Positions 1-13,736 of a DNA stretch of 64,000 bases are shown one piece after another; the first letter of the stretch is position 1, and each line of letters begins with the position of its first letter. A program made the position numbers and the translations under genes. The notes below the pieces were generated by a model that was not told where the DNA came from, did not search any database, and was given only the letters and a program-made list of their open reading frames with translations. Source of the stretch: Litoditis marina (lineage: Eukaryota > Nematoda > Chromadorea > Rhabditida > Rhabditidae); NCBI GenBank assembly GCA_964036275.1, contig OZ038438.1:14863720-14927719 (forward strand), given 5' to 3'.

Positions 1-70
1 TGAGTTGTAGATAATATCGTTGTTCTTGTTTCCCTTAGTCGTTCCTACAGTTGATCTTCAATAACCACAC

Positions 71-153
71 CTTTCCAGATTGTTTCGATGATTTCTTGGC
101 TGGTAATTCAACTGATTGTTTATTCAATACTTCACGTGTCTGCTGAAGAGTGT
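71..153 (-). CDS. Possible minus-strand exon of an unknown gene at the left edge
   Basis: Read on the minus strand, an 83-bp stretch is flanked by an acceptor (CTGACAG, ending at 154) and a donor (AAG|GTGTGG, starting at 70). It is open in the frame that enters with one carried base and gives a charged peptide ending in KKSSKQSGK. The rest of such a gene would lie outside the window or in unrecognised exons. No family is recognised and chance cannot be excluded, because only splice-site quality and an open frame support it. Confidence 0.22.
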
Positions 154-542
154 CTGTCAGACAAAGGAATCGTAGAGAAGTTGTTAACTGTGGAACAGGA
201 TAGGACAGTTCCAGGTAGAACACAAGCATCACGCCTATTTCTAATTCTGTGTAAAGAGACAAATTGAATACAATAAAGATTATCGTTGGGAACTTTAACA
301 AGTTTTATATTGAGCACTGTTCCAGAAACTTGTAGGAGATGAAAATTACAGAGTTACTACGTTTGTCTTCGAGTAAAACCGACATTCGCTCCTTCTCTTG
401 TTCGATATTCGTGACTTTTCAGCAATTGTCGTGTTTCGATGTGTTTCTAGTTTGATACCACTTGTATTGCATATATTTTGCTGTGTCTGCAGATCAAGCT
501 ATAAGTCAAACTGGTAATCCCCTAAATGCACATAATTGAAAA

Positions 543-3500
543 AAGTTGATGTGGACCACTTACTCCCCAAAACCTCAACTATCTATTACAGTTTCGGAGG
601 ATGATAATTTTATTGTGGACGTGAGTGTCAAGGTGGATACAATGAACATAGTCGCTCACACTAACAACGTTGAAATTGATGGTCAACTTATAAAGCGATG
701 GAAGGTAGGTTGATCGGCTTAATAGAACTAAACATACCAATTAGCCACTGTTCGCCGTCCATGGTTGGTCCAACAAGACCATTTAGATTGATCAAGTTAT
801 GTCTGAATGTGCACAACAATTACTTTCGAAATCCTTCAGAGAGAAAAAAACCGTTGTTTGACACCTTTCTTTACCTAGTTATTATTCGCATGGAATGTAA
901 TCTTCATTTCAAATCTTCTTGAAATGAAAAAAGGCACCAATCTAATCAGGAAGATTAACAGAATAAACTGAAACTGATTGCCGTGGTATACTAAAGTCGA
1001 AAGTTTTCCAGATATTGTATTCGCGAATCAATCAACAGGGCATACTCTCAAATAAACATATAAAACCAAGTCAACCTATACTGCCCTTAATGCCAAACAT
1101 GATCGAGACTCAATATTACAGGATCCTTCTCTTTACTTCTCTCATCTGGTGCCGTGTCACTCTTTTCTGAACATGGGTTTGTTATACAATAATGAATATA
1201 GTTACCAAATAGTTTCCAATAAAATAGCCTGCACCATTCGTCAAATTCTTCACCTTTATTGAATGTATTTCAAGGAAAAGATCGTGCATCATTCTGGCAG
1301 CCGCATCAGATGAGCTCGAATGGAAACGAAAACCACGAGCTCTCAGAACGTGCTACCATGCACGTGAATCAAAATGGATCCGTTCAACTATTCCAAAGTT
1401 GAGTTTTTTTTTCTGGTAATAAGGCTTGGGAACTGAGGTAAACTTTTCTCAATTAACCCTCGCTCGTCCTCATAATACTAGATAATATTGAGCATGGGAC
1501 TATTTCCTATTGTTAAGTAATATGTCCCCATACTATGACAGCCCCGGAATTAACTACAAAACAGTATAGTGTACTACCGCATTTTTTGTTGTATTACAGT
1601 GTTTCGGAAACACACACACTTTCAGATTGCGCCAGAATATTCCTTGCAAAACAGATGCGCTCACTTACCCGTTTGGTAACACGACGTGTACTCTGATTCT
1701 ACGGAATGAGGCTACATCTCGAGATTCATACCTGGTCAGATGGGACCAGTCCAACCAAGAACAAATTGTCCTGAAAGAGGTACCTATATGGATTCTGATA
1801 AACGCTGATTATCAATAGATGGACGCATTAAGGGCCCTGCACTGAGTTATTGTTCAAGGACCCTAGGCTAAGGGGTTGGGAGGCGCGTCACCATGCAAAA
1901 CATGGTTATTGATTGTCTGTCCAAGGCACTAAACGACTATTTCAATTAGTTGATTCCGCGCTGCATGCACGACAAATGAGTGCTCAACTGGTGAAGTACA
2001 GGATAACCGAACGCCGTACAGTTGTCTTCATTTGTTTTTTCTACTCTCAGATTGGCGATCTGATCCTGTTGGGTACCGACTACGATTCTGCGGAGGTGTT
2101 CCAGTACAATGGGGTGTTCGACGAACTATCAGTGTCTTTCCATTTCCGGAGAGGACATAAGAAAATACTATTGTTGTTTTTCCTACCCTCCACACTTTTC
2201 ATGATGATAAGGTAATTCACATGCTCACTTTCTTTTTTAGTCTTTTGTTAAATCGCTGTAACTATCAAAAGTGAATGCAGTAGACACTGAGTTAATTGAT
2301 TCTTCCTCAATCTTCTTGTAATATTTCTTTTGTTGAACTAAAGATTCTCTCTGGAATTAACTCGAAAAGTGACCGATGCATCGATCTGCTTAGGCCACTC
2401 CATTATTTTCCAGTTGGTTATCACTTACACTCGGTCCAATGGCAATTACCCGATCGGTTCTTTCCGTAACCTCTCTACTTCTTCTCCAACTTCACTATTC
2501 GAACAACCTGGCCGGATTACCAGACACTTCTGGTATTACAGCAATTGGTTGGTTATTATTATAGTAGAAAAACAGCTCACTTTACCAAGCTCACGATTTA
2601 GAACTGACAAAAAATACACATAAAGAGCTACAGTTTTGCGTATTTTTTCTACAGACACAACCGGTTTTTCTCTCGCAAAACCAGTTGTTTTAAAGACGTA
2701 ATGAGTTAAGAATTTATAAATTTGAAGATCTATGGAAGATCTTCTCCCTTCTGTTCGTCGTTCTGATTCTGATGGAGTTGGTGTTTGTCTCATGTTTGGC
2801 TTCGCTCGGAAGATCGAGGTGATGAACCATTTTATTAATGAAGCTCAGATTAAGACTCATTCGATATTAACTTCATAGATAGTTTTTATTATATTCAATT
2901 CATTTAATCATTCATATAATAACTTTATTCTAGTTAAAATGATTTCATTATAACCTAATTCTGTTCATTTAATGGCCACTTTCCAAGGTATAGTCTTTTT
3001 CATTCCTACTGAGACTCCTACAGTAGGATTTTGAAAGTACCAAACTGTTTTTCTCACTCACTTATGATCGGAAAGGTTTAGGATTTTGACACCTCATTCT
3101 CGTTCCCAGGTACAGTAATAAAACGAGAGGACTTTTGATGAACTAAATTGTCAGCTTTACAACAGCCTTCGAAAAGTTTGTAAGGTTACTGTAGGAGTCT
3201 CAGTAGGGATGGTGGGAACTATACAACGTACACTCCATTGACACCTCCTTTTGCGACACAATAGGGGGTCCTCACTTCTTATTACTTCTCACCTTTGACC
3301 TTTGACCTTTACCATTGACCACGGCAGTCGGTGGCAGCAACTAACCTTCTACGTCTTTCAGCGACACGTTTTCTGTTATACGTCCGAGTTTACCAAAACT
3401 CTAACATATACATAACATCATACACGCTTAACCATCATTCGAGTTCAAAGATTATCAAAAAAGAGAAATTGTTTCCAACGACATCATTAATTGGTAGACA

Positions 3501-4141
3501 TACAATTGCTCGATATGTGGTCCCGCTGAGCAGTTCGTAACTTGACGGATTTTTTTTATTGAAGACTTTTGCAGATTGTTTTGGTGCTGTAAAAGAAAAG
3601 ACAAGAAGGGCAAGTATTTCGTGGAACCTCTTTACGAAGAACTCAATGATCTACGTGCAAGGAAATCAAGGTAACTATACTTTACAGAATTTTTTTTATT
3701 TCCTGCATGAAAAAATAACTTTCTCGAAGTGTGTAAAATTTAGATATTATCCTACCTATCTCCAACTTAATTTCTTCGATTCACTTATCAGCGACTTGTA
3801 TCTTGAAATTAGGTGTTCTGAGAATAACTACTTGATGCGTTGCTTTCGATCTGTTGATAATACGCTACAGACAAAGTGGGTTTTACAGATTACTGAAACT
3901 CTTTTTTAACTGAAAATAACTTTTTGCCGAACATTTGTTCACTTTGACGAATAACCCGAGTTACATTTATAGGCGAACTTCTGGTTGTTGTCGTTGTACC
4001 GCGATGCTGATGGATTTCCTGTCTCTTTGCTTGTTCGCAGTCATCTTTGTTGGTTTCGCCGTGTTCTTCTATCTTCATCATTCGAAGATGGTGCAGTACA
4101 TCATAGATCTCGACCTGAACAACTTCAAAGTGTATCTATGA
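543..4141 (+). CDS. Cys-loop ligand-gated ion channel subunit, 3' part (nicotinic-type superfamily)
   Basis: Pentameric neurotransmitter-gated channel of the plasma membrane; the amino-terminal exons are missing or lie upstream. Exons seen: about 543/592-705 (ligand-domain strands, ending in DGQLIKRW), 1626/1636-1779 (Cys-loop, CKTDALTYPFGNTTC with the canonical 13-residue spacing), 2051-2211 (end of the ligand domain and M1), 2414-2547 (M2, LTLGPMAITRSVLSV), 2728-2818 (M3, DLWKIFSLLFVVLILMELVF), 3575-3670 (basic cytoplasmic loop, FWCCKRKDKKGKY) and 3973-4141 (M4 and stop). Phases agree from exon 1626 onward. The join between the first two exons is unresolved: read in phase from 1626 it meets a stop, while a start at 1636 would repair it. 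No PAR motif of anion channels is seen before M2. The M3-M4 loop is short. An AATAAA follows at 4211. The ligand cannot be inferred. Superfamily assignment is firm; subfamily is not. Confidence 0.85.
2988..3224. repeat. Inverted-repeat (MITE-like) element in the channel-gene intron
   Basis: The left arm at 2988-3025 and the right arm at 3188-3224 are near-perfect reverse complements sharing the core CCTACTGAGACTCCTACAGTA. The roughly 160-bp centre carries no open frame. It lies in the intron between exons 2728-2818 and 3575-3670 of the ion-channel gene. No transposase is present, so this is either a non-autonomous element or a simple inverted duplication. Confidence 0.6.
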
Positions 4142-4762
4142 TTTTTCAATTTCTCTTTTTCATCATCTATTCACAGATTCCAGTCAGATCGTTTCGAAAT
4201 AGTTCTACCTAATAAATATATTGATTGATTCCTCTATATTACTTGTTTGGAAGGGGCAACATCATTGTATTTCGCGAAACACTCAGATGAAATGAGAAAA
4301 TTAACTGAGAAACGTGTGATTGTGGTGCGGACTACTCCTTGAAAAAATGATTGCTTCGCCAGAGCCGGTTTGGAACAGGTCAGCGATATGCATCTCGCGT
4401 TGCGCTAGCAAGTTTCAGGGTCACCGAAACGGGGCCGCGCCTAGCCTAATGATCGGCGAATGTTCTGGAAGACCTTCCATTCTGTCCTTCTTAAGATGTT
4501 ACTTTACGAACACGTCGCATAACGTCCATTCTATGTATTGATAGATGATAGGGTATAGAATATTGCGCTGACAAACCCATCATTTCGTTTACACCAGATA
4601 TCACATACCCCCGAGATTTCACCAATAAACAGAACAGTGAATTGGTGTCCTACATGTCCTTGTGATCTATGTGAAAAGTGTTATCGCGCCTGATTCTCTT
4701 CATAAAACTCATTTTTCCCAGTTGCCCCCATTTTTATCAGCGTTTGTAATTTACAGTAACCC
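4142..4762. other. Spacer between the ion-channel and glucosidase II genes
   Basis: A 621-bp spacer between two plus-strand genes. It holds the AATAAA of the upstream gene at 4211-4216 and a TTTACAG acceptor ending at 4756, six bases before the glucosidase start codon. That acceptor could receive a trans-spliced leader. No convincing exon is seen. Confidence 0.5.
4211..4216 (+). terminator. Poly(A) signal AATAAA of the ion-channel gene
   Basis: Canonical AATAAA hexamer about 70 bp after the stop codon of the channel gene, in the position expected for cleavage and polyadenylation. Confidence 0.6.
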
Positions 4763-7700
4763 ATGAGAGGTTTTGTTTTGGCACTACTTGTGCTGGGACT
4801 ATCCCATGCTGTCGACCGGCACAACTTCAAGACGTGTGCTCAGTCAGGATTTTGCAAGTGAGAACTATTGTTTGTGTTATCACAACAAAACGTTCCTCAA
4901 TTGAACAAAAACTTTGAATGGAATGAAATTTTTCGAGACCTGCCTGAACCATCGATGGTCTGAGGTACTTTGTCCAGTAATTTGGTTTCATTTGGTTTCA
5001 TTTGGAGTTTGCAAATACGAAAGTTTGCAAGAAAGCACATGTAATGTCCTCAATACGGAAATTATGTACCAGACGTAACCTAGTTGTTGTTTTAGGCGTC
5101 AACGAGCTGTCACCGAACCTTCTGGCTATGAAGTTGTGCCCGATTCTGTCAAGTTTAATGATACTTCTATGCAGGCAGTTCTGAAAAGCAAGGTTAGTAA
5201 CAGAGCTGTGATGAGCCGAATTGAAAAAAATAAGGTTTTTATACTAGCAAAAGTTAACCGAACAAGGTTAAATGCAAAGTACTATATATAACCATATAAC
5301 TTCGACAGTGTATATGAAAGTTCTGGCGCAGTGTGCGGTGATAGAGAAAGAAAGGGTTGATACTGAAATGAATAGATATTACTTCCTTTTTGTCACGCTA
5401 GGACAGTGTGTAACTTGTGAGTTTGTTCACAACTAATTTAGTCCACCAACTAACCGTTCTGATATATTTTGGTTTTGCAGGACAGTTCCATCACCCTCAC
5501 TATTGTCACGTTGAAGGATTCTACAGTCAGGTAACAACCAAAATCCTCTCTCTATAATGTGGAAGACAAGTGAATCAAACAGGAGTAGTCTAAGTTTCAG
5601 CTTTAGTTGATGATTTAAGCAGAATTATCAATTTTACAGAGTTCAAATGGATGATGCCAACGAATCTCTTCATCCACGTTATCAACCATTAGATGCTCTC
5701 AAGGAGAAAAACCCAGAACAGCAAAAGTACGTTTCAACAATAAATAAATACCAAACAGAAGTATTGGTTTTGATTTCATGAACAAACTATTGAACAAAAC
5801 TGCACTAAAAGCGTACACAGAGGAGTGCACCACAAATAACTGAGCCAAGAAAATTATTACTTATGAAAATTTTGTTCTTAAAAGGACTCCAAACCCTTTT
5901 TGTTCCCGCAAACTGACTTGGATACTTTCAAACAATGACGTGATTTGCAGGATCAAAAAGACCAAAACCGATAAAACTGCCACCAAGATTCTCACCACTG
6001 ATGGGAACCGAATTGCGATCACACACAAGCCATTCAGAATTGACTTCTACTCGAGAGAAAAACTTGTGAGTTTGTTCACAACTGGTTTGATCCACAGTTT
6101 TCTCAGTGAGATTTCTATTCCAAACAGTTCTCACACTGGATTATACTCACAACGGTGAAGTAACGGAAATTACAGGTGTCCTCAATCAATGCAGGAGGTC
6201 AGTTGTACTTCGAATCATTCAAAAAGAAGATGCTTCTCTCTGATAGAGATCAAGGTTTCTGGGAAGAGCACTTTAAGGATCACAAGGATACCAAACCACG
6301 CGGTGAGCACTTGATAACGATCCGTAACCAGTTATAGTCTCAGCTTATAACTGGGAGCTCAAGATCTTCCGTATTTGATCCCGTGTCCAAAAAACCGCAA
6401 AAGCCAGTTTATTTATAAAACTACATGGATGCAAACGTGAGCCCCAATAAATACCTACCAAGTCTCTCAGAATGAGTTTGTCCTAACACCAGGCCGTGAA
6501 CTCTTAAACAACAGTAAACAACAATGAACAATCAGGAATGAGGCATCCATGAGTTGGTCTGTTATCGATACGAAAACATTTATAGGTTCATCTTCAATCG
6601 GGGTGGACATTTCAATGATAAATGTGAAATACGTTTACGGACTCCCAGAACATGCTGACTCGTATGCTCTTCGCGACACTAAGTAAGTCTCATCTTTATA
6701 TATCCTGTTATTTTGGCTCTAGAAATAAACATGTTTTCTACACAAGTGATTACAATATGATACACTAGTGGATCAGTTGTGAGATTAACTTGAGAAACAG
6801 GAATAACAGTGAGCACGGTTCACAACGATGTGAACCTGACACGTATCAATTTACAGAAATGAAATAGCTATAAATATCCTTAGTTACAGTTTCAGATTGA
6901 AATTTAGTGCAAGCGCTCTAATAATATATATAGAGTACATTTTGTTTATTCATCAGGAACTACGAACCATATCGACTGTACAACCTCGACGTCTTCGAAT
7001 ATGAGATTGGATCACCAATGGCGCTGTACGGGAGTATCCCGTATATTGTAAGTACTTTCACATTTCTCAATGAAGCTCAGTTTTCTGATTTGAAAGGAAA
7101 TAGGTTCATATTGATCATTTGATGATTTTCTCGAAAACAACATACCGTAAAATATGAAAAGTGCGATATTTGCTGAATTAAAAAAGATCTTATACATGTA
7201 CCGAACGAACTCAAAATGCGCTTGGTTGAGCCGAATTTTCTCAACAATACCGTTTCAGGTTGGTGTGAACCCGAAGAGAACTACTGGTGTGTTGTGGTTG
7301 AATGCGGCCGAGACATGGGTTGATGTAGAAACTATCACAGCCGATAAGGTACGCTCTTTTTAGCTCACATCTTATAGCTGTATGCGTTAAATCTTTCGCA
7401 TAAATTATCCTCCTATCCAACATTGTGAATTTAATGTTTTTAAACGTCCTCAGATCACGTGTCGTGGAATACGGTAATAGACCACGTTGAAAATGAGTTG
7501 TACCCGGCTATTGTCCGCGTTTATCAGAAACTGATATCTTCTTCAAAGTCGAACTCCTAATATGTAGAGCATCTGTTAAATATATCTGTTCAATTATTTA
7601 ACCGCTTACATGAGTATTGGGTCTAATCGTGACCTTTTCAAAAGGAAAGTATATCTTAAATGGATGTTTACATTTTCACATCCAACTTTATCGATTAGGG

Positions 7701-10700
7701 TCCACTGGCTACTCTGATCGCCGATGCTGACACTCGCGCACGTGACGTCACACAGGTCAACACTCGTTTCATGTCAGAGAGCGGACTGATCGACTTTTTC
7801 GTCACCTTGGGACCACAACCGGCCGATTCTGTCCGGCAGCTGGCCGCACTCACCGGAGTGTACCCCATTCCACCTGTAAGCCACTTTATAAAATGGGTAA
7901 TGCGATTAGATAAAAAATATTTATCTTAATTCTCAGAATTATTAACTCGTACAAGTTACATTGAGGCCAATCTTTGTTTATGGTAGTCTGGGCGATTTGA
8001 ATCAGTTCAGTTAGGCTCTCTCTCATCTGTACCCTTGTGAAACGCAACTGTTCACGGACAAAAAACATCTCATCAACGCATATCGCTCAAGCAGAAGAAA
8101 TATCGAGCCTACAAGTACCTTTGCAGGAGTTTGCTCTCGGATATCATCAATCTAGATGGAACTACAACGACCAAAAAGATGTGCAAGAGGTGGGTGAAAC
8201 TGATAATATATCAGCTGGCGTAGAACTTCCGTAAAGTCTCGTTTTTATTGAAAGTTTCCTAGAATGAATAATTATGTGAACAATAACTGTTCCAATGACT
8301 AGTGACTAGTGTGCATAATTTTACAGGTTCACGAAAACTTTGACAAGCACGAGATACCGCTAGACGTTCTTTGGCTGGATATTGAGCATACTGATGGCAA
8401 ACGTTACTTCACATGGGACAAGGAAAAGTTCCCACAGCCGAAGGAGATGATTGAGAAGCTTGCTGCAAAGGTCCGTCTTTCCGCTTAGATGTTTACAATG
8501 TACTGTTGAACAAGTTAATGACGACATTAAGTGTGTAAGAGAATGTATTCAACTATAATGCGTCTCGGAATCGAGAGCTAGTTTTAGGGAAACCAAACAG
8601 GATCATGATCTCGAAACGGGAACTAAAATAAGAAATCTAAAGGAAAAGAAATGATCATTTAAAAAAAATCTCATTTTCAGCTGTATTACTAATTCTTTTT
8701 CAGGGACGCAAGCTGGTCACCATTGTCGATCCTCACATTCGTAAAGACAACAAATATCTTGTTTACAAAGAAGCCAAGGACAAGGTATGAATTCTCGTTC
8801 GCCAATCCTGACAAAATGGAGTAAAGAAAATGGCAGAAAGAAAACGTAGTTTGTAATTTTCAGTTGTGAAAATTTGCTACAAAGTGATGTATGAATTTAT
8901 CCAATTCATCACTGTGTACCGCATAGATAGTTTTTAAAACGAGAATGAAATGCCAACTTAGATCTGCTCGAATGTTCGAAGTCCTCATTATGCGAATTTC
9001 AGAAATACTTCATCAAGAATGCCGATGGCAAGACCAATTTCGAGGGCAACTGTTGGCCGGGTGATTCTAGCTATCTGGATTTCACGAACCCTGAAGTTCG
9101 CACCTATTGGAGCAAACTGTTCTCATTCGATAAGGTAAGAGCTTGGGTAATTTAAATAAAACAATTCGCCTCCCAAACTGATGCAGTGTTTAGTATTAGT
9201 ATGTAGCTGTACGCGTGCAGGTTAAGAATACGCAATGGCTAGAGGTCAATATTATGTGATGTATAACTATTAAAAATAACCACAAACCTCTGATATAAGC
9301 CAAATACGAGTATATCACCAAATGACTATCACCCTGTCTATGTCGATTATGGTAGTAATACGCGTTAATCGAATGTTTTTTTTTTAATATTTTTACTGTT
9401 CAGTACATCGGATCTACTGAGGATGTTTATACTTGGAACGATATGAACGAGCCATCTGTGTTTTCTGGTCCGGAAGTGAGTTTTCATTTTTCTTCCCGTT
9501 GTTACGTTAAATCGAACAGTTGTTGATCAAAAACGGATCCGTCATGAAGTTTGTCCTACATTTTGTCATAAATACGATAGATTCACTCATCACACTTTGC
9601 ATCATTCCACTAAACCAACGTTTATTGTTCTCAGGTCACCCTACCAAAGGACACAATTCACCACGGAGGTCTTGAACACAGAGACGTGCACAACATGTAT
9701 GGATTCTACCACGTATGTCGGATTATACTCGTGTTCTACTGTTTGTTATGATATGAAATTTCAGCCTTGGACGGGAAAGTGTCACATTGGTATAGTTGAG
9801 CAATAATTTCAGCACCAAGCGACGTTTGACGGGCAAATGGAGCGCTCCAATAAGAAACTACGTCCCTTCGTGTTGACCCGAGCCTTCTTTGCCGGCTCTC
9901 AGAGAACTGCGGCTGTCTGGACTGGAGACAACAAGGCCGACTGGTCACATCTCAAGGTCGGTAATCTTTTGCATCCTACACCAAACTCAAGCTCTAAAAT
10001 ATCATTTCATTCTGTACATAACTATTTCTGAAAACATAAATTTATATTACCGTTTAAAACACGTGATAAACCTTATTTCTGGCGCGGTAGCAATCTGTCA
10101 AAAAGAAGTTCACGATTTCTTCATGAGGTGTTTGTGAGATTCCCATGAGAAACTCATATGAGTTTCTTATAAGGTTGGGAAGATTTCCACACCGCCTGGT
10201 CAAGGTTCAGAAGAAGTCAGGTCCGAAACAAAATCAGGATTTCAAAATGAACTCGTTGTTTGTAGGCCTCAATTCCGATGCTTCTTTCCCTCTCAACTGC
10301 TGGAATCCCGCACGTAGGCGCCGACGTTGGTGGCTTCTTCGGAGATCCGGACGAGGAACTGCTCGTTAGATGGTTTGTTTATTCTCTATTTGTCCTTCAT
10401 TAACTCTATCCATAGCCGCATATGGGATTCAAACTGTCCAACCCTACACTGTGTATGCTGCTATATACCGCTGTGTTTGTAGTTTGATCATGCTTTTCGT
10501 TCAAATCCGTCAATGATGGCATTTATCGAGTTTAAACTCAGCTTTGGTCATCTTTTTAAGTACCAATATAACTTGTCACGTGAAACGTGTGAAAGAGATG
10601 AGAAATATGCAAACATGAAGTGGCATTTGACTAGTTAGCTTCTCGTTTCACGTAATTTTTTGAATTCAGTACTAGTATACCACACGTCAAGCCAAAGAGC

Positions 10701-13700
10701 TTTGAATGAGTTCCATATCAGGTACCAAGCTGGTGCGCTGCAACCATTCTTCCGCGCACATGCTCATCTGGATACGAAGAGAAGAGAACCATGGCTCTAC
10801 AATCAAACAACTCTTGATGCCATAAGAGAAGCGGTCAACCTGCGTTATCAGATGCTTCCGTACTGGTAAGTCTGACCGAGCAGGAATGAGAAAATCGGAT
10901 CGTATCGCGTTGTACTTACAAACATCGTCTCACTACAAAAACACTCTCTGATTATTTTGGCTGTACTACAAGGAAGAAAGGTAGATCTACAACGAAATGT
11001 CAAGTTTGCAAAAAGGTTTTTGTTTGTCTTATTGATCGATGTGTTTGTGTTCTTGTTTTCGAGTTATCATGCAGTCTACTAGTTTAAGGTGCACAAAATA
11101 CTTTCTGTTCCAAAGTTTCCAGCTAGTCAGGACTGACTGATTAACCAATCCTGATTGATTGCTCATACACGTTGAGTTTGGGGTTCAAATCTAATTTCAT
11201 TCCACAATGTTTCTACAGGTACACTCTTTTCTACGAGCACTCCATTTCTGGCAAGCCAGTTATGCGTCCATTCTGGCTCGAATTTGCCGACGACGAGGTA
11301 CGTTCTGGTAGAAGGTGCTCGGGGTAGTGGCAGGCTGAAACTATACAGACTGTCTTGTTTGAATTTGTAGTTTGGTTCCACCTTTTGAAAATACGAGCGA
11401 TCAATACATTCGAATAAATCATTTTCTAACTAGCGCCGCTTTATCATTAAGGAACAGTGCCTTTATCTCAACCTGTTCCACTCAAACATTTGAAACCCAC
11501 TATACTGAGTGACCGAATATTGTAGTTTGATCTCCGTACACACCATTATTTCCGAATAGAAAATGGGATCAAACTACAAACAGGTCGGGATAGGGTCTGA
11601 TAAACCGTGTAGGCTTGCTTTGTGCAGAGCAAACCCAATATCTGTTTGTCTCCAGAGTTCTTACGATGAAGATCGTCAGTGGATGGTGGGAAATGCACTG
11701 CTCGTGAAACCTATCACAGAATCGAAACCCGAAGTTGCGTCCATGTATCTTCCGGGCAAACGCGAAGTGAGTGCTTTACGAATCTATCCCATAATGTTCT
11801 CTAACCTCAAACCTATGATTCACAAACCAGTAATTTTTATTAAAGAAGGATGATTATGTGGACCAGTCCAAACGCTTTGGTCCTTTAAACTGCAATGCAT
11901 TAAATTGCAGTTTAAAGGCCCGGTGCGTCGGAATTGTTCCACATAATCGTCCTCCTTCAAAGTGATAAAATATATGATGGAACTACACGAAGTGAAAACA
12001 TGAAATATAATTATCAATTTGACAGCAAAAGGGCAAAGCTTTGCTGGTGATTTGCTTGAGCAACGTGAAAACATAATCATAAATCGTTACCTTTTCATTT
12101 GTCATTAGATTATCTAATTTCTCTTTTTCTTCCTACAATTGTAAGGCCTTACAATTAGTAAGGGTGTATCATAAAAGCACATGGTTTTCTGTAGATTAAT
12201 ATCGATTTTCTAGCGTTTCTTCAATTTTAATGTGATTTCTGTTCTTAGGTTTGGTATGAGTGGGAAACGTCGAGAGCCCGTCCTTCACCTGGAGCCGTAC
12301 AATCTCCAGTAACCTTGACCAAGATTCCCATGTACCAGAGAGGAGGTATAGTCTTAATTCTGCAAATAAAGACCCAGAAGACTGAGAACGACCGGCGCCA
12401 ATCTTCTCCGATTGGCCAGCTACAAAAGCGAGAGAGCATGGAGGTCAATGAGGCTGCATACATCTGCGCCTCATTGACCTGTACACTGTCTCGTCGAGGC
12501 CGCTACAAAAATGTCTGGGCAATTGGCTGTAAATTGTCAGTCGACTGAGTTGACGGTTGTTGATTGTTTGTCAGCATACGAGAGTGTGTAGATCAATGAT
12601 ACGCAGACTGGCTGGCCCTTCAAAGTTCGGCTACTAATTTGTTTTTCATCACCATCTTGTATAGTTGAAGTTACTCATGTTGTTTAAATGCAACATATTT
12701 TCCAGGTACCATTATCCCGATCCGCGAAACAGTGAAAGGTTCGGCCAAGCAATCTAGAGAGGAGGCCATCACACTCTACATTGCACTCAACATGAAAGGT
12801 ACCTAAACTTGTTGCAGCTCTCTTCTATCTTCCCGAATGGTTAATCTTTTTTAAGTGAAGAATGCAACGCATACTCTATAGACTATAGAAGTTGGTAGCA
12901 GTTATCGACAAAAGTGAGAAAAATGTTATCAAACATGTGGATTGAGTTCCTTCCGGAGTTGAAAAAAATCTAAATCTTACAAATCTAAATCTGGAAACTA
13001 AGTCAGTTCTGATTCAGGTGACTTCGCCAATGGAACCGTTTACTTGGACGATGGTGAGAGTTACAAATACGAAGAAGGAGAGTTCGCATACTGGGGAATT
13101 ACGTTCAAGAGGTATGCTGGACCTATCATAGATATAAGCGTAAGACGTTCAAAATAATTGAAAAGTTTGCTCAGAAAAGTTACTTATTTTGCGTAAGCGT
13201 CACGACAGTTTCCGACGATACTAAAAAAAAGTTCCATTTATGGAGACCCAGACCATTTTCTTGATTAGGTTAAGAAAGATAGAATTAGGTTTTCACACCT
13301 AGACTTTTTTCAGAGAGCACGACTATCTCCACACAATTACGAACAAAAATTTGAACGCGAAAGGAACATTGGATAGCGACGTCTACATTGAGAAAATAAT
13401 TATCAGAGGAGCGAAGTTCTACCCTCGAACCGCCCACATATACCTCGACGGTGAGTTGAATACACAAAATAATGCTTAAGTCGGCACCTCGATCAAAAAC
13501 TAGATATTAGATGTTCACAGTGAATCAGTTATTTACTGAGATTAAGAATGAACAAACAATACATGGATTGAAGGTGTCTATTTGTCAATTACTACTCATT
13601 CAATTTAAAAAGCCAATTTCTAGATTTCACCCCGGATCCTCTCGATTTCGAATACAACCGAGACAACTTCCTAATGGAGATCAGCAGTCCAAATGGGTAC

Positions 13701-13736
13701 ATCACCAACGAATTCAGAATCGATCTTCATTCATGA
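4763..13736 (+). CDS. GANAB: Glucosidase II alpha subunit (neutral alpha-glucosidase AB, GH31)
   Basis: ER enzyme that removes the two inner alpha-1,3-linked glucoses from N-glycans and so controls the calnexin/calreticulin cycle. It works with a beta subunit that is not in this window. Twenty-six phase-consistent exons sum to 2715 bp (904 aa): 4763-4857, 5096-5192, 5481-5530, 5640-5726, 5951-6065, 6176-6302, 6586-6682, 6957-7047, 7259-7348, 7699-7875, 8127-8189, 8327-8470, 8704-8784, 9003-9134, 9404-9475, 9635-9712, 9813-9956, 10266-10372, 10722-10865, 11219-11297, 11656-11766, 12249-12345, 12706-12798, 13018-13111, 13314-13450, 13624-13736. Signal peptide [16 protein letters not shown]. The nucleophile is in WNDMNEP (about D495) and the acid/base in WTGDN (about D571). 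[13 protein letters not shown] and [15 protein letters not shown] are GH31 landmarks. Length is close to the human protein. The TTTACAG six bases upstream supports this start. Confidence 0.96.
10081..10197. repeat. Inverted-repeat element, CATGAGAAACTCATATGAG family
   Basis: Begins GGCGCGGTAGCAATC and ends near ACACCGCC. It contains the palindromic core CATGAGAAACTCATATGAG. The same core and the terminal GTAGCAA/TTGCTAC sequence recur at 46860-47036, so this looks like a shorter or diverged copy of that element. It sits in glucosidase II intron 17. Confidence 0.5.
11521..11578. repeat. Short hairpin element with TGTAGTTTGATC inverted ends
   Basis: TGTAGTTTGATC at 11521-11532 is matched by its exact reverse complement GATCAAACTACA at 11567-11578, with a 34-bp loop. 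Related units occur at 14235, 33802 and 50052, and a half unit near 10479. It lies in glucosidase II intron 20. Confidence 0.6.
11845..11958. repeat. Near-perfect palindromic element in glucosidase II intron 21
   Basis: Outer arms GAAGGATGATTATGTGGA (11845-11862) and the matching reverse complement at 11938-11958 enclose a second inverted pair (CCTTTAAACTGCAAT against ATTGCAGTTTAAAGG). The transcript would fold into a long hairpin. No coding potential. Confidence 0.6.
12442..12480. repeat. Small hairpin in glucosidase II intron 22
   Basis: AGGTCAATGAGGC (12442-12454) and GCCTCATTGACCT (12468-12480) are exact reverse complements with a 13-bp loop. Weaker complementarity continues outward, and GCCAATC...GATTGGC lies just upstream. 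Probably a MITE remnant. Confidence 0.45.
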
